The notes: generated by a model not told the origin, from the letters alone. A stretch of 64,000 nucleotides of DNA from Talinum fruticosum (GCA_021018815.1 JAITYX010000045.1:1488001-1552000), one strand, 5' to 3'; shown: positions 28,429-41,218, counted from the stretch's first letter. Numbers and translations are program-made.

Positions 28429-30960
28429 ATGTCTAGGAGAAAGGCTCATCCTGTCAAGAGCTAAAAAGCTAGCCTAAGATAACTTCTTTGAGCGAGAGTG
28501 GCACCCTCGTAACGAATGAAATCCAAACGACCTCTTGTTGGGAGGCTGAAAATCACGTTTCTTCGCTCGCCATTTCTCCTTCGGTAAGCTAGTTGGCCTA
28601 AACTTTTTCTTTGCTCATTTAGAGTAGTTCTTCTAATAAAAATTTTGTTGGATTTTTGTCTTACATAAGGCTCGATTCGGAGTAGTGGAGCCATAGCTAA
28701 ATTTATGGAAACATGCAGAAAGATGAATTATCCTCATGAAGATGTTATGCAAAATGGTGGGTTTGGCTCTCTTCCATACTTTAAACCATCTTTGTGATAA
28801 TAGAGAATGGGATCCCATTGGGGTCATTAGTGAGCACTTTTAGGATACCAACAACACTTTCCACCTTCCCTTCGAGGGAATGACCATAACTCCTTTTGAT
28901 TTTGCCGTTTTGTCCGGTTTGGGCACTTGGGGAGCCTCTAGCTTATAACCGGAATATGTGGAAAGATCACGCTTACCTTCATCATCTCTTTGGTCCCGTG
29001 GCTAGTAGGTTCCCTTGTGAAAACTTTTTAAGTATATCATTCTTTTCGAGGCTTTTGAGGATATAGGTTTTGGTCTCAACATTCTCCACAACAATTGGTC
29101 CGGATCGTGTTTGCTCTTACTGTTGAGCACGGTTCTCTTTTCCATCCAAGCCTCTAAGGTTCATGTTCACTATTTGGTGAACTTAGTGGACCTTGACAAA
29201 ATAAAGGAGCTTAACTAGGGTGCTCCCGTGTACACTTGCCTCATAAGGGGCCTCCGTGCTGGTGTGTAACGAGATAAAACGACTTGACCAACTATCTTCC
29301 CTTGTGCAGCTTATGGAAGATCACCGAGGTATGCTCTAATTCTTCACGTATTCCCAATATGTTTCTATCTTGTGTGGATAAAAATATTACTTGATGTGCA
29401 AAATGTAGCCATGGTTGTATGAATACTTTCTGCATCTTTCTCCCGGCTTAATGAATCATCTAGTGTTTCCAGCCTCCATATCATGGGCTAAAATCTATCT
29501 TCGACGGTCTAAGATCCATGATATAGGCTTCTTGAGATCCGCCCTGAACCGTGTGACTTCGGTATGTCGAATTCGGACACAAAATTAACCTCAAAAATGT
29601 GCCCACAAAATTTTTAATTCACTATCTTGCTCGGCTACCCCCGCCCACTACCCGTGGTGGACCTTTGGGTCTAGCTATGGCTGGCGCCACCCTTGGCTAT
29701 GCACGATTTATGCCCATTTTCTTTTTGTTTTCCACTTTTTATTGCTTTTGTCCTTATGAATCTTGTATGTGCAGGCCAACTTCCAACCTTAGGCCCAACT
29801 CCAACTCCCTCCAAGTGTAACCATAGCACGGGAGTTAAGTGAAATGAGGATATTGTTTGACGGTCCTTTTGGGTTTTGTTAGTACCTCGGTGAAAGAGTC
29901 ACACCACAAATCTGGGTTTAACACATGACCTTCGTTCGTTCCTTTGGATCCACCACCAACCATGTTCTACTTTCACTCTCTTTCTCAATAAAAGCAAGTT
30001 GAGTCCACCACTAGGTATCACTATACCTCATTCTTGAATTTATACACATCCTATACTCATCATGTGGGGCGGATCATGACTCAACTAGTAAGTTCCTATT
30101 TCTTCCTCTCCTTTGTATGGTTGAATTTCTTTTATGTACAATAACTTCATCTTTTGGTAGCTTACTCCAAAGGACATCCACATTCAAAGCCTTGATGTGG
30201 ACGTTACTCAACCTGGGGATCTCCTTGTTATGTGACGATTCCTGAAATCCCCAAGGAAGAATGCGTTGGGCATCCTTTTCGAAGAAATTGGGGAGGTGTA
30301 TGAGCTTTATACTAAATGCATTTTTGCTGATACCATTGAATAAATTTTTTAGTATGATCGAGAGCAATCTCGGACCATGTCCATTAATCTTCAATTTGCA
30401 CTTAGGGAATCCAAGATTTCCTCACTCGGAGAACTTTCCCAACCTTTCATGTGAGTCCTTAGTTAGTGAAGTGCTAACTTTATTGAGCTTTTAGTAAATG
30501 TGCTAATTGCTCATTTATTTTTGTAGAGGCGGCGATTTAGAGCATCTTTATCGGGAGGCTTTCTTTGTGGATTCGGAGCACAAGCCCATCAATCTGGTCA
30601 ACAAGCCCTTTCTGGTGGTTCATCCGGGGTAGGTACTTCCCGACATTCATCACAAGTGTGCACACCGTCGGAGTACGTTCGAAGCAGGGCCTAGTGCTTC
30701 CGGTGCGGGCCCCAACTTTTCTTAGGAGAGTATGGATATCTTGCCTATTCAAGCCTTCAATCGTCATGGAAACCCTTCCCATTTCCCTCAGGCTTCTTAT
30801 AGTGGACCATCCCATAGACCATCTCAATCTTGCGACCACGAGCTAGCTTTTATCAAGGTGGTGGAGATGGCCGGTTTTCCACATCTGTCTTGGAGGACTT
30901 CAGGAATTACATCTTCGATGACGCTTCCGATGGCGATGATTAGTGGATCCCCTGTAAGGT
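28429..30960 (+). pseudogene. Antisense plant-mobile-domain-like gene in the Tat element
   Basis: Reads opposite to the Tat element. MSRRKAHPVKS starts after the TATA box. A possible intron runs from 28584 (CG-GTAAGC) to 28669 (CATAAG). Then GSIRSSGAIAKFMETC, DNREWDPIGVISEHF, NTFHLPFEGMTITPFDFAVL, SGLGTWGAS at about 28790-28940, and LVNLVDLDKIKEL at about 29180-29215. A second possible intron is 29329-29408 (GAG-GTATGC to ATGTAG), then PWLYEYFLHLSPGL. The THxFHLPxGEMTITPxDFA pattern is the hallmark of the PMD (MAIN-like) family. The tail near 30720-30900 is proline/serine-rich. Stops make it a pseudogene. Confidence 0.75.
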
Positions 30961-31479
30961 CCAGCTTGTTGTTTAATATTTATTATTTTGTAATGTTGTG
31001 ACTCTTATGTAATGAGATGAAATGCAAAAAGACTCGATTTCTAAAAATGTATTCTTTTATTTAATATGATGCAAAAGTTCCTAGGAAAAATTACAAAGAC
31101 AAATCGAAAAAAATTACATTAGCCCCCATTCCCCCAAAAGAAAATAATAAAAAATAAAAACGGGAATTCTTAATTGCATGTTCTAAAAATAACAATATGG
31201 CGCACACACAAGAAAAAAAAGGGGCCAGGGCGATAAAAGATTACGACCCAAGGAGTGCATGGGCTTAAAAAATAAGGAAAATCGGTCGACCAAGGTGGTA
31301 CGGCACCGGCCACCCATGAAGACAAGGGTGCTGGCGAATTCTAGTGGTTGTGATGCAGTAGGACTCTTGAGCTCTGGAAAACTGCTGTAAATTGGACCCA
31401 CGCCAAGGGCTAAAAAAATTGTGCCTTACGTAAAACCCGCCGCAAATCAAAGAGAATTTCCAAGTGCCTTCTAGTCCCT
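30961..31479. other. Spacer between the two antisense genes
   Basis: AT-rich. The start (TTTTGTAATGTTG, TATGTAATGAGATG) could be the 3' end of the PMD-like gene. Nothing else recognised. Confidence 0.45.
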
Positions 31480-32990
31480 TCTAAAAATGAACTTCATGAA
31501 TGATCTATCTCGTTAGATGCATAAGATGACCCATACGTAAAGGGTAGGTTTATCACAATATGGGTTGAATACGTTATTCAAGCATTCGCCAAGTGAAATT
31601 CTATTAGACTTTCTTAAGGACTCGCTTTAGCCTTGTGGGACCCTCACCACCACTTCTTCAGGTTTGGGTATAAGGAATTGTGCCCCCGCCGGAAGAATTT
31701 CATGTTATATTGGCCATCCAATGATGTTCGAAACGTCTCGTGCCCAAATCTTGTGAAAACTTACGCGAGACATATAACCATCTTCCGAAACTAGGCAATA
31801 CCAATCTGGGGTGGATTCTTATTGGGAATCGGGTGAATCGATGAACCTAATGAAGCACTATCGTCGGATGTACGTGTTCTCTGAAGCGATAATTATCCCG
31901 AGGCGATAAGTTCTTATCACATGCCTAATAGTAGATTCTTTCTCGGTAATAGGCTACAGAGATATGGCGCCGGCAGCACTGTTGAGCGTAGTGGGGCGCT
32001 TAGAGAATTATTGTTCCCTAATACAATTGATAGTTGCTAAAATGATTATAAGCCTACACCGTGTTAAGGCTAACTCCAAGGAAGACTTTGTCGAGAGCCC
32101 CCGTTGTTACAGGTAAGCAAATAATGGTTGACGAGATCAAGCGGTGTGGGTCGGTAACCGACGCCGGCCATAGCTCGTCGTCAAGTGCCGCCGAGGCTGA
32201 ATTGCCTTTGGTTCACACCGAAAGTCTCAATCTTTCGCTCCTTTCGCTATTTTTCGCGCTTATTTTATTTTGGTTTTGTTGGGCCCGAAAAAGGTTGAAT
32301 TTTGACCATGCAAACACTTATTTTTTATTGTGTGTGATGTGCGATTTAGCTAATGGAGCATCTAAAGCCGATTCAAGCTCCTGCAGATGATGATGAGTAC
32401 TTAATGGTACACTTCGTCGACGAAATGCAAAAAGTGGTAGCCGATCACCCTACTTCCTCATGGAAGGAGGACCTCAAGAATCATAGTAATGACACAAAAT
32501 GGTATATCGTGCGCTGGAAAGTGCCCCAATTTAGGACACATACCATGCAATATCCTTTTGTACACTCGCTAGGCCTAGAAATCAGCACCTATTACTTCCC
32601 CGACTGTGTGTTGCGGCAGATTGGAAGAGAGCAGGTAATTCCTCTATTGGACTATATCTAGCCCGCTACCTTTAAGTTGTTCAAAGGATTTGGCAACTCT
32701 AACTAGACGAAGTCGTGGCCCGAATACTAGATGAATCTGCCGAAGCTCTTAACACCTATAGGCAAACCGAATACTACTATATCTACCTATTATTTGGAGT
32801 GGATAATAGAAGTGGATCCCCAACGGTGTAAGGCACCGAGAGCTAGAGAGATAGATCCTAAAGAAGTTGTCCCTGCTGCTGCACCCTCCAACTTCACGAA
32901 GCAAACCCTTGGGTAGCTCAACATGTTCGCCGAAGAGAATGCGAAGTCAAGGAAGCCGAGGAGATGAGGGCCTGTAGAATTTAGCAGACT
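31480..32990 (+). pseudogene. Second antisense extra gene, minus Tat copy
   Basis: Counterpart of the antisense frame at 23640-25298. At about 31650-31705 it reads LWDPHHHFFRFGYKELCP. At 32353-32661 an open stretch reads DEYLMVHFVDEMQKVVADHP, WYIVRWKVPQFRTHTMQYPF and YYFPDCVLRQIGREQVIPLL. At 32731-32916 it reads YYLEWIIEVDPQRC. Function is unknown. The region at about 31720-32060 is too decayed to read. Confidence 0.75.
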
Positions 32991-33499
32991 AAAGAAGCAT
33001 ACCTAGGGTGATGGGGGCTGAGTTTAGTGACCCCAAAGGAAAGAAAGTAAAGATATAATATGGCTTAGATGGAACTTTAGGAAGGAATAAAAGAATAGGA
33101 GGATTAGTTAGTTTTACCTCTTTAGAACAATTTATTTTTCTCAAGTAGTGCGCTTGTTTTATTTCCCTTTTATTAGCAATGTATTTGGGTAAGAGGTAGA
33201 CTTGTCTTTTATTAAATAAAATCAAGTATAGCAATACTTTTATATTTTATTTTATTGCTCACATAGAGGTATATGCAAAATTGCATAGCGTAATTGGACT
33301 CGCCTTTAAAAATAATAATAAAGAATAAATTACACAAGCGAGACGGCTTAATTGGACCGTCCAATAAATAAATAAGGAGATCATCTAATTGGACAGTTAA
33401 AAGAAATTATAGAGTTAAAAATTAAAGAGGGATTATTCCAGCTGAGCAGACCCACCGTTGTCCGGATGGTGGCCGGTGCCTACCATGACGTGGCCTAGT
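32991..33499 (-). other. Spacer between pol end and antisense genes, minus Tat copy
   Basis: AT-rich non-coding. The GGCCGGTGCC/CCACCGT stretch at about 33460-33515 corresponds to 23230-23260 of the other Tat copy. Confidence 0.55.
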
Positions 33500-34740
33500 T
33501 GGGCCGAGCTAGGGCCACCGTCCGGGGTCATGCTAGACGTAGCATTTTTTCAATTGATCCAAATTTGTGTACTGAAAGATTGCTTTACCTTCTAAATCGA
33601 GTCAATTTCACTGGTCCGCCCGGTAATATCCGACTAAGCACAAGTAGGCCTTGCCAATTAGGCCTAAACTTTCGTCCTAAATCCCGAATTGGCGCTCTAA
33701 TCTCTTTAAGAACCAAATCCCCAATTTGCGGGTTTCGAGGCTTCACCCTTTTGTTCAATGCCCTTGATATACATGCTTGGTATATTTGGACATTATGTAA
33801 GGCATTGAGGCGTCTTTCATCTAGCAACACTAATTCTTCGTAGCGTGCTTTAGCCCACTCGCTTCTACAATCCGACTTTCAGCGATTATTCATAACGAGT
33901 GAATGACAATCTATATTGGAAGGACTACTTCCATGCCAGTATACTAGGGAGCAAGGTGTTGCTCTAGTAGAGGTTCTAATGGAGGTTCGATAACCCCATA
34001 AAGCGAAAGGTAGCTTATCCGGCCAATCCTTATAGCTAATGACCATCTCTCTATTATTTTACGAATGTTCTTGTTAGTGGCCTCGATCGCTTCGTTGGTC
34101 AAAGGACAATAAGGAGAAGACTTACGGTGCTTCATCTTGTATATATCCAACAAGTCTGCTTACTCCCTTCTTAAAATGACTACCGTGGTCACCGATTAAC
34201 TTGTGTCGAGTCGAGTAAGAGATTGCTTCTACTCGCGTGGTGAAGTAGTCGATTACTATTAACACAAATTCATGACCACCTATTCTATTAGGGGTCACCT
34301 TGCCAATAATTTCTATTCCCCAAACCGAGAATGGCCAGGGAGATGCTAATGTTGTGAGAAATGATGGTGGTTGGTGCTGTAAATTTGCACACACTAAACA
34401 CTTATGGCATTTTCTAACCAACTCATGAGTAATATCCAAGACTCTTAATCTACTGAACTAACATTTTACCATTTATATGGGGTCCACACTCCCCACTATG
34501 AATCTCGTCCATAATACGCTTTGTTTCATGTTGCTTGACACAAACTAAGTTGATCTCGGTTCGAGTTTTCTTGTACAATTGTCTTTGATTAATGAAGAAT
34601 TGGGCAGCCAACATCTTGATGGCTCCTTGGGCTCTAGGTGTGTAGTCTAATGGGTATTCTTGCTTATCCGGATATTGATAAATGTCATGATACCAACTAG
34701 CTTGGTCGGTATTAGACACTCTTAATACATAAACGTGCAC
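33500..34740 (-). pseudogene. Integrase, minus Tat copy
   Basis: Minus strand: zinc region (LYKKTRTEINLVCVKQHETK, DEIHSGECGPHINGKML at 34450-34590; ELVRKCHKCLVCANLQHQPP at about 34390), core (GHEFVLIVIDYFTTRVEAIS with the first aspartate; GDHGSHFKKG with the second; ATNKNIRKIIERWS near the glutamate site), then the C-terminus at 33830-33585 (ERRLNALHNVQIYQACISRA, GDLVLKEIRAPIRDL). The three blocks lie in different frames. Same domain order as 22041-23160. Confidence 0.87.
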
Positions 34741-35290
34741 GGGCCGACTCCATCACTCTATGTGAACGGGCATTGAATGAATGATGTTAAGGATATTAAT
34801 TATGGATGCTATTATGGCTAACGCATCCGCAAATTGGTTGTCATCCCCAGGATGGTAGGTGAAACAAATATTCTCAAAATGCTTTGATATTTCGACTTAG
34901 TGTGCTTTGTAGAGTGTCAAGGCTTCACTACGTACCTTCCATTTTTGTGAAATCTCATTAATGATCGGACTAGAGTAACCGAAAACCCCGATATTCTTGA
35001 CCCCGATTTCTACAATGGCTTCCGATCCCGTGATACACACTTCATACTCGCAGCGTTGTTGGTGACCTCGAAATCTAATTTGACTAAAATGGGAGTGTGT
35101 GCTCCCTCCGGTGAGACTAGAAGAATCCCTACTCCGAAGCCCTTCTAATTGGAAGTGCTATCGAAGTACATTGTCCAAATGTCCACCTATACTTGTAAGA
35201 TATTTTCATCCGGAAAGTCAAGTTGTTCAAGTTACGATTCGGTTATAGGCGGATCAACTAAGAATTCTAATACTACTCTTCCTTTGATCG
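34741..35290 (-). pseudogene. Second RNase H, minus Tat copy
   Basis: Decayed counterpart of 21381-22040. The end of the domain (NQFADALAI-like, about 34810-34850) and its start near 35170-35200 (a TMYFDS-like piece) can be picked out on the minus strand through several frames. Confidence 0.65.
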
Positions 35291-36560
35291 TTTTTTAAGG
35301 ACATACTTCAATTCGAATCCTAACAACATCACAGTCCATCTTGCTATCTTGTTGCTTATGGTTGGTTGCTCAATAATATACTTAATGGGATTTATAGGTG
35401 CTTCCACATGTACCGTGTGGGCTACATTTAGTGCTTAAGCTTCTTGATAGGTCAAACTAATGCCAATGATGCCTTCTCTAATGGCATATATCTAGTCTCA
35501 TGATCTAGGAACTTCTTGTTTAGGGTTACAAATCACGTGTTCTTCCTTCCCATCTCGGTGAGCTAGCATGGCTCCCATAGCTGTATCCGTCAAGGTGAGG
35601 TACGAAGTAAAGGTTTTCCCTAGTTAGGGAACTAGCACTAGAGGGTTAGCTAGGTATTCCTTAACCTTCTTGCATGCTTGTTGGCACTCGGCATCCCAAA
35701 GGGGCTCAAATCGTTTCTTCAACTTTTTGAAAATAGGTTCACGGACCATAGTCGGTTTTCATATGAAACGACCGATGTACTATAAATGTCCTAAGAAACC
35801 CCTTATCTCGTTTTCGTACTTGGCAGCAGGATCTCCTAAATGACGTTGATCTTGGATGGATCAACTTCAATTCCTCTAAAATTGACAACATAGCCGAACA
35901 GTTTGCTCGAGGTTAGCCCGAAAGGCACACTTTTGAGGATTAAAGCGCATGTTGTATTTTCCGAGTCTTTCGAAGAACTTCCTTCGGCTGGGTAGGTGCC
36001 CTGCTCTATCTTTGGACTTTATGATCATGTCATCCACATAGACCTCGCCTTCTTTGTGGATCATGTCATGCAATAATGTTGGAGCGAGTCCTCCGGTATG
36101 TTGCACCGGCGTTCTCGAGCCCAAATGGCATCACCACATAACAATATGCCTCGCGTTGAGTGATAAAGGTCATTTTTTACATATCTTCTTTAGCCATCTT
36201 CACCTGATTGTACCCGAGTGTAGTCGTCCATGAACGAAAGCAAAGCGTGACTTGCTATGTTTATCTACAAGTATGCCGATATGGGGTAGCGGAAATCCTC
36301 TTTAGCGCTTGCCTTGTTCGGATCTCTAAAGTCAACGTACATGCATACTCTGTCATCCTTCTTTAGAACCAGTACTATATTTGCTACCCACTAAGGATAG
36401 TGCACTACCTTGATGAACCTAGCCTCTAACCGCTTCTGGACCTCTTCCTTAATCTTCGATGCCCATTCAGGTTTCATCCTTCTTAGCTTTTGCTTAACCG
36501 GCTTAGCGTCTTCGTAAAATGGAATTTATGTTATGTTATTCTTGGATGTATCCCGGCATG
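35291..36560 (-). pseudogene. RT and RNase H, minus Tat copy
   Basis: Minus strand: KPVKQKLRRMKPEWASKIKE and EARFIKVVHYP at about 36500-36390, a KKDDRVCMYVDFRD-like block at about 36340, then the open stretch at 36124-35876 with LLHDMIHKEGEVYVDDMIIK, so the YVDD catalytic motif is kept. GHLPSRRKFFERLGKYNMRF and FNPQKCAF follow. RNase H pieces (AMGAMLAHRDGKEE, YAIREGIIGISL) follow to about 35300. Confidence 0.87.
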
Positions 36561-38180
36561 TCTTTATAGGACCATTCAAAGACATCTATGAACTCGGTAG
36601 GGAGCGAAGTGAATTGCTTTTGCTCGTCCGGATCCAAGTGTTTTCCGATCTTAACCTCTTGAGGTTGTTAAACCGATCCTAGATTAATTGTTATTGTTTC
36701 CTCTCTTATTGGTGAGTGATTTTCGTGATCTTCCATAACTTTTATTAATTCTTTAGGGATTTTTATTCATCATTAAAGGCAATTCAATTGAAAACAAGAG
36801 GAGGCAAAGAGTAAGCAAAAAGGTTTACTTTATTGAACAAAGCAACGAGTACATCGGACTTAGAACCTAAAACTGCAGAACATGAAGCAACGAGAATTAG
36901 CAAAAGAATTAGAAACAACGAAGAAGAATTAAAGTCCCCGGTACTAGACTCGGGAAGGGGATGCGCTCCTAAGCTAACAAGCAAATTCCTAGCCCTCCTT
37001 GGCTTCAATCCAAGTAACATGGCTGGACCCTTCATTATCAACGTTGGTGATGAATCGGGACGGATCGAACTTCGAGTACAACATGGCTCGTGATAGTACC
37101 GAGACCAAATTCCCTTCTAAATTCTTCTCTTGCCCAAACAGAAGACCAAAAATATTATTCCCAGCCAGGTTAGTCCGAGTCTGATATGGATTGCCCCTCT
37201 TCGAGGAGGTAGGGTGCCTCATTTTCTAATATGCAACAAGTCACTAAAAATCTCCAAGCCAGGTACCGAACACCCTTCTCTTTAAGGTAGTAGGGTTCAG
37301 GAATACCATAATAGGGAAAGTCGTCTCCTTCTCGTAAGAATTGCCCATTTAAAGTATAGGGAAAGGGCTTAGTAGAACGGATCGTGTGAGGTGCAATCCT
37401 CTTAGTCTGAATCTCCCACTTGTCTTAGGCTACTTCCTTAGTAGTAGGTCAATAGCCTAGCCTGAATTTGTAGTTATTAGTGGGTTCAAGAGGTTGAAAG
37501 ATAGGGTGGTACGCCCTTCTTCCCGGAGCTAGACCCGGAAAGTACCCCTTTTTCCTTAACATCGAATGTACATTCGGGTTACCATAAGGGTTGAAGTCAA
37601 GAGGTGCTTCATCGTTATCTAAGGTAGCAACAGATTCCTTAGAGGTGATAGTAACATAGAGACTATCCCCTTGATAATTACAACTTAACCTTTGAAGATC
37701 ATCTTAACTTTCTAATGCAAGTGTATAGGGCACTACTTGATGATCATGCAACCGAGGGCGCCCTAGGAGTAATTTAAATGTAGCTGGGATATCTAGGATT
37801 TAGAATTCAATGTTCCTTTTACTAGCCCTATAATAATGGGTAAGGTCAATGTTCCTAATCATTGTTCTCTTAGAGTTGTCGTAAGCTCCGGAGATGGATA
37901 GTCTGTTTAGAGAGTTGTTGCTCTCTAATTCCTAACCTTCCGATAGTTCTCCAGGGACGGACATTCACTTGTTGATCCATTGTCTACCAAAGTTAAGGGA
38001 ACAAACTTGTTGATGCAAGTTACGGTTAAATAAAGGGCATTGTTGTGCGCAACACCTTCTTCAAGGACATCCTTTTGATCAAAAGTAATGGTTCCATCCC
38101 CACTATTAACCAATCCTACCACTTCTTTAGGTGTGGTTTCGGGAGAGACCTCGATCTTGCTAAGTGCATCAATCAAAGCA
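36561..38180 (-). pseudogene. Protease and linker, minus Tat copy
   Basis: At 38176-37925 an open stretch reads MIDALSKIEVSPETTPKEVV, FDQKDVLEEGVAHNNALYLT and KFVPLTLVDNGSTSECPSLE. D-N-G-S is the active-site form I associate with this lineage. The C-terminus and the linker (ENEAPYLLEEGQ-like, NNIFGLLFGQEKNLEGNLVS, DPSRFITNVDNEGSS) follow to about 36990. About 36700-36760 reads PKELIKVMEDHENHSP. Frames shift repeatedly. Confidence 0.82.
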
Positions 38181-39813
38181 TGCCAATGTTTTTGGGAAGC
38201 GGATATTAGTTGCCAAATCGAAATATCAACTTTTAACTTTTGAAACTGTTTAAGGATTGGGTCTTCTTCTCTAGCATCTTCGGGCTCTCTTAGGGCTTCC
38301 CGAGTCCGTTGTGGACCAAGGGGTACATTATATCATCTACATCTAGTAAGAAATTGAATTTCTAGACCTTTACGTTCTCCCCAAAAGTCTTCTTTTTCTA
38401 AGGGTGGTGTGTGCCCCGAAGTCATCGTCATTGTTTCACTATTATTTCTCGTTTCCTTAACATCTTCTTCATCACTCACCCATAGCCCATGAACTTCTGG
38501 ATCTAAAGGAGGCAAGATAAGAAGTGGTTTGGACTCATTAATGTCTTGAATGAAGATAGACGAGTTCCACTAACTTGGAGTAGGTTTAGTGAAAATTGCC
38601 AAGGTGCCGCTAAAAGGATATTTGTTGTTATCTGGTTTTTGGGCAGCCTTAGGTAAAGGGAGTTCACCATTACAAAACATACTCTCTAGTTTGTTCTTCA
38701 ATGTCCAATACTATTTGGTCTCGTGTCCTTGTGCACGATGGTATTTACCAAATTTTCCCTCGTCCTAGTTTTTGAACTGTTTCGCGGTTTCGATTCCGCT
38801 CTAATGGGTGGCAATTCTATCTTTCCCTTAGCAAGTAGGTGGTTAAGGGCTTGAGTGTAGTTAGTATCAATAGGACTATAGTCGGTGTACTGTTGAGGGC
38901 ATTGACATCCGCACCCCTACCAGTATTACTCGTATTACCTTTATACCCTGTCACAACTTTTGTTATCGTGGTAGACAACTCCTTTTCTATCAGCATGCCA
39001 GCATCTGTAAGAGTTGAAAAGTTCATTATGGGTAAGAATTTGAGGTTTTAATTGTAATTAGGCTAAAGGTTTTTCACGATGATCCCGACTTGGTCCTTCT
39101 CGGAGGGCCGGTCTACCATGTGGCCAGCCTTTTCTCTCCATCCGGTGAGGAAGTCCGTGAAGCTTTCTTTCTCGCTTTTTTGATTAATTCCAAGTCTCTA
39201 AGAGTAACTGGTAAATCAGTGTTATAGGAGTATTGATGTAAGAACTCCTTGCACAAATCGGTTCGATTAGTGACCTTGTGTGGGTCAACCACGTTATACT
39301 ACTTCATTACATTAGTATCGAAAGTCCATGGGAAGATAATGTGGTAAGTGTCTTCCAGAATGCTCTTAAGAGTTATAGCTCCTATGAAGTTGCAAACATG
39401 ATGATGGGGATTCTCGGAACCTCTATACTTGATATCGGGCATGGTAAACTTAGGGGTAGCTTCCCTTTAGGGATTGAAGTGAATCCCTTATCATCAAAGT
39501 AGCGATTACTAAACATGGATGACTCCCTTAACATCTCTTCTATCTTATCCGCACGTGGATTAGGCTGAGGTTTGGATTCATGCTTATGGGATTCGTGCTT
39601 AAGACTGTTTGGAGGAGACAAACTAGGTGAAGGTTGAGGACCTAATCTCCCTCTTCTTCTTAAACATTCCGCTTCCTCATCTCTCTTACTATCCTCAATA
39701 GCTTTCGGATCACTTGATATGGATGCTATCTTCTCATCATGATCATCATCCTCATCTGCTTCCTCATCTCTCTTAGGATGAAGAATAGATTGAACCGGTG
39801 TGGTGTGCACCAA
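38181..39813 (-). pseudogene. gag, minus Tat copy
   Basis: The minus strand starts near 39813 (MVHTTPVQSILHPKRDEEAD), with an acidic then proline/lysine-rich N-terminus. The gag core at about 39300-39080 reads LCKEFLHQYSYNTD, LRDLELIKKSEKESFTDFLT, GWREKAGHMVD. Further pieces run to about 38590. The stretch at 38333-38515 (PPLDPEVHGLWVSDEEDVKE) lies between gag and protease. No intact zinc knuckle found. Confidence 0.8.
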
Positions 39814-41191
39814 AACTTGTCACACCAGTGTAGACCGCGGAGTAGAATGTAATGCGAACGAGGAGAAGATGTGCCATACTCCTTATTGACGCGTTCTAAT
39901 TTTATGGAGCTCGGATTCGAAGATAGTCAATTGCCATAGACTTCCTTATTCTGCAGCCCAAAGGATGAGGCTTAGGACCGTGTGAAAGAAGACCACTTTT
40001 GGGAGGAAGGGACTTAAGAGCAAGACCCGAAGAGACTAAGAATGCTTTTATTTGGATGCACATAAAGAATGCAACCGAAAATGAAGTGCATGCGATGGCT
40101 TATGACTTAGTTTGGGATGATTCTATAATTTGCTAGCGCATAATGCATGAATGATTGATCCTTAATGGAAAGATGCTTTTATTTTGGCTAGATGAAATAT
40201 GATAATGTATTTCCTTATATTTGGAATGAATTTGCAAAATGGACTCACCTAATTTGAGATGATTTTATTTTAGCTAAATAAAAATGCAAAATGAACTCAC
40301 CTAATCTAAGATGAATTTGTTTTGGCTAAATCAAAATGCAAAGTGCACTCACCTAATCGGAGATGAATTTTTTTGCTAAATGAAGTGTGAAAATGAAAAT
40401 GCAAAACAAACTCACGTCATTTGAGATGAGTTTATATTCTGGCTAATTGAAATGCAAGATAAAAATGCAAAATGAGAATGTAAGAAAAGAAGGTCAAAAA
40501 GACGGATTGATCGACCAAATGATAGAGGGTACCTTGGTAAGACCCTCTTGAGCGGATCGCGGTGAGTAGCTAAATTGCTTAAAAAGGTTTTATTATGAAT
40601 CAAAAATGCAAGTAATGGACCAACCTAAAAGAAAAGAAAAGGTAATTTGACTTTTGACTAAATGCACATAACGGACTCACTCTAGGAAATCTTATTGAGG
40701 TATTTTATTTGCACCCATGCAAGGGCTAATCAACACTCCTCACCTATTCCTAAAGGCTCGGTAATAAAGGATTAAATCTAAAACAAATAAACTCATCCAA
40801 GCATGCGAATGAAGTTAAAAGGGAACCACCTAATCGTCAAAAGATCTATCATCGAAAGAGGTTTAGACTAGGTAGGATACATGGTCACTCATAGTCCGAG
40901 GATTTGGTCTTCCGTGTGGGGCACGGCAAGAGAAAATGTCAGAATCCTCGATGCCTCTCGATGAACGCTATGAGGGAAGAAGTACCGCCTCCGTTGGCAA
41001 TCAAGCCTAATTAGGCCCACCGGGACGCAGTAGGAGCCTCTTACTAGAAGTGTTTAATAGGGGTAAAATAAATTTGTCCTAGGGTCAATAACGATAATAA
41101 ACTATGTCCAGGTTGCTAAATACAGGATGCCTAATGCAAATATATCATTAAAATATGCTAGTGAAATTTTCATGTTTCGCCCTCTTAAAGT
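39814..41191 (-). other. 5' leader of the minus Tat element
   Basis: Non-coding region between the PBS and gag, AT-rich, with the tandem array at 40234-40450. I see no open frame worth calling. Its length, over 1.3 kb, fits the long leaders of Tat elements. Confidence 0.6.
40234..40450 (-). repeat. Tandem repeats in the Tat leader
   Basis: About four copies of a unit near 52 bp, each beginning (on the + strand) GCAAAATGNACTCACCTAAT and continuing with GAGATGAATTTNTTTTGGCT and AAATNAAAAT. Copies start near 40234, 40286, 40338 and 40400. The third and fourth carry inserted bases. A degenerate extra copy may precede the array. Confidence 0.8.
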
Positions 41192-41215
41192 GATTTATCC
41201 CCAGCGGATTCACCA
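41192..41215 (-). other. Candidate primer binding site of the minus Tat element
   Basis: Minus strand TGGTGAATCCGCTGGGGATA, directly after the LTR end at about 41219. Position and the TGG start fit a PBS. I did not identify the matching tRNA with certainty. Confidence 0.55.
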
Positions 41216-41218
41216 CTA

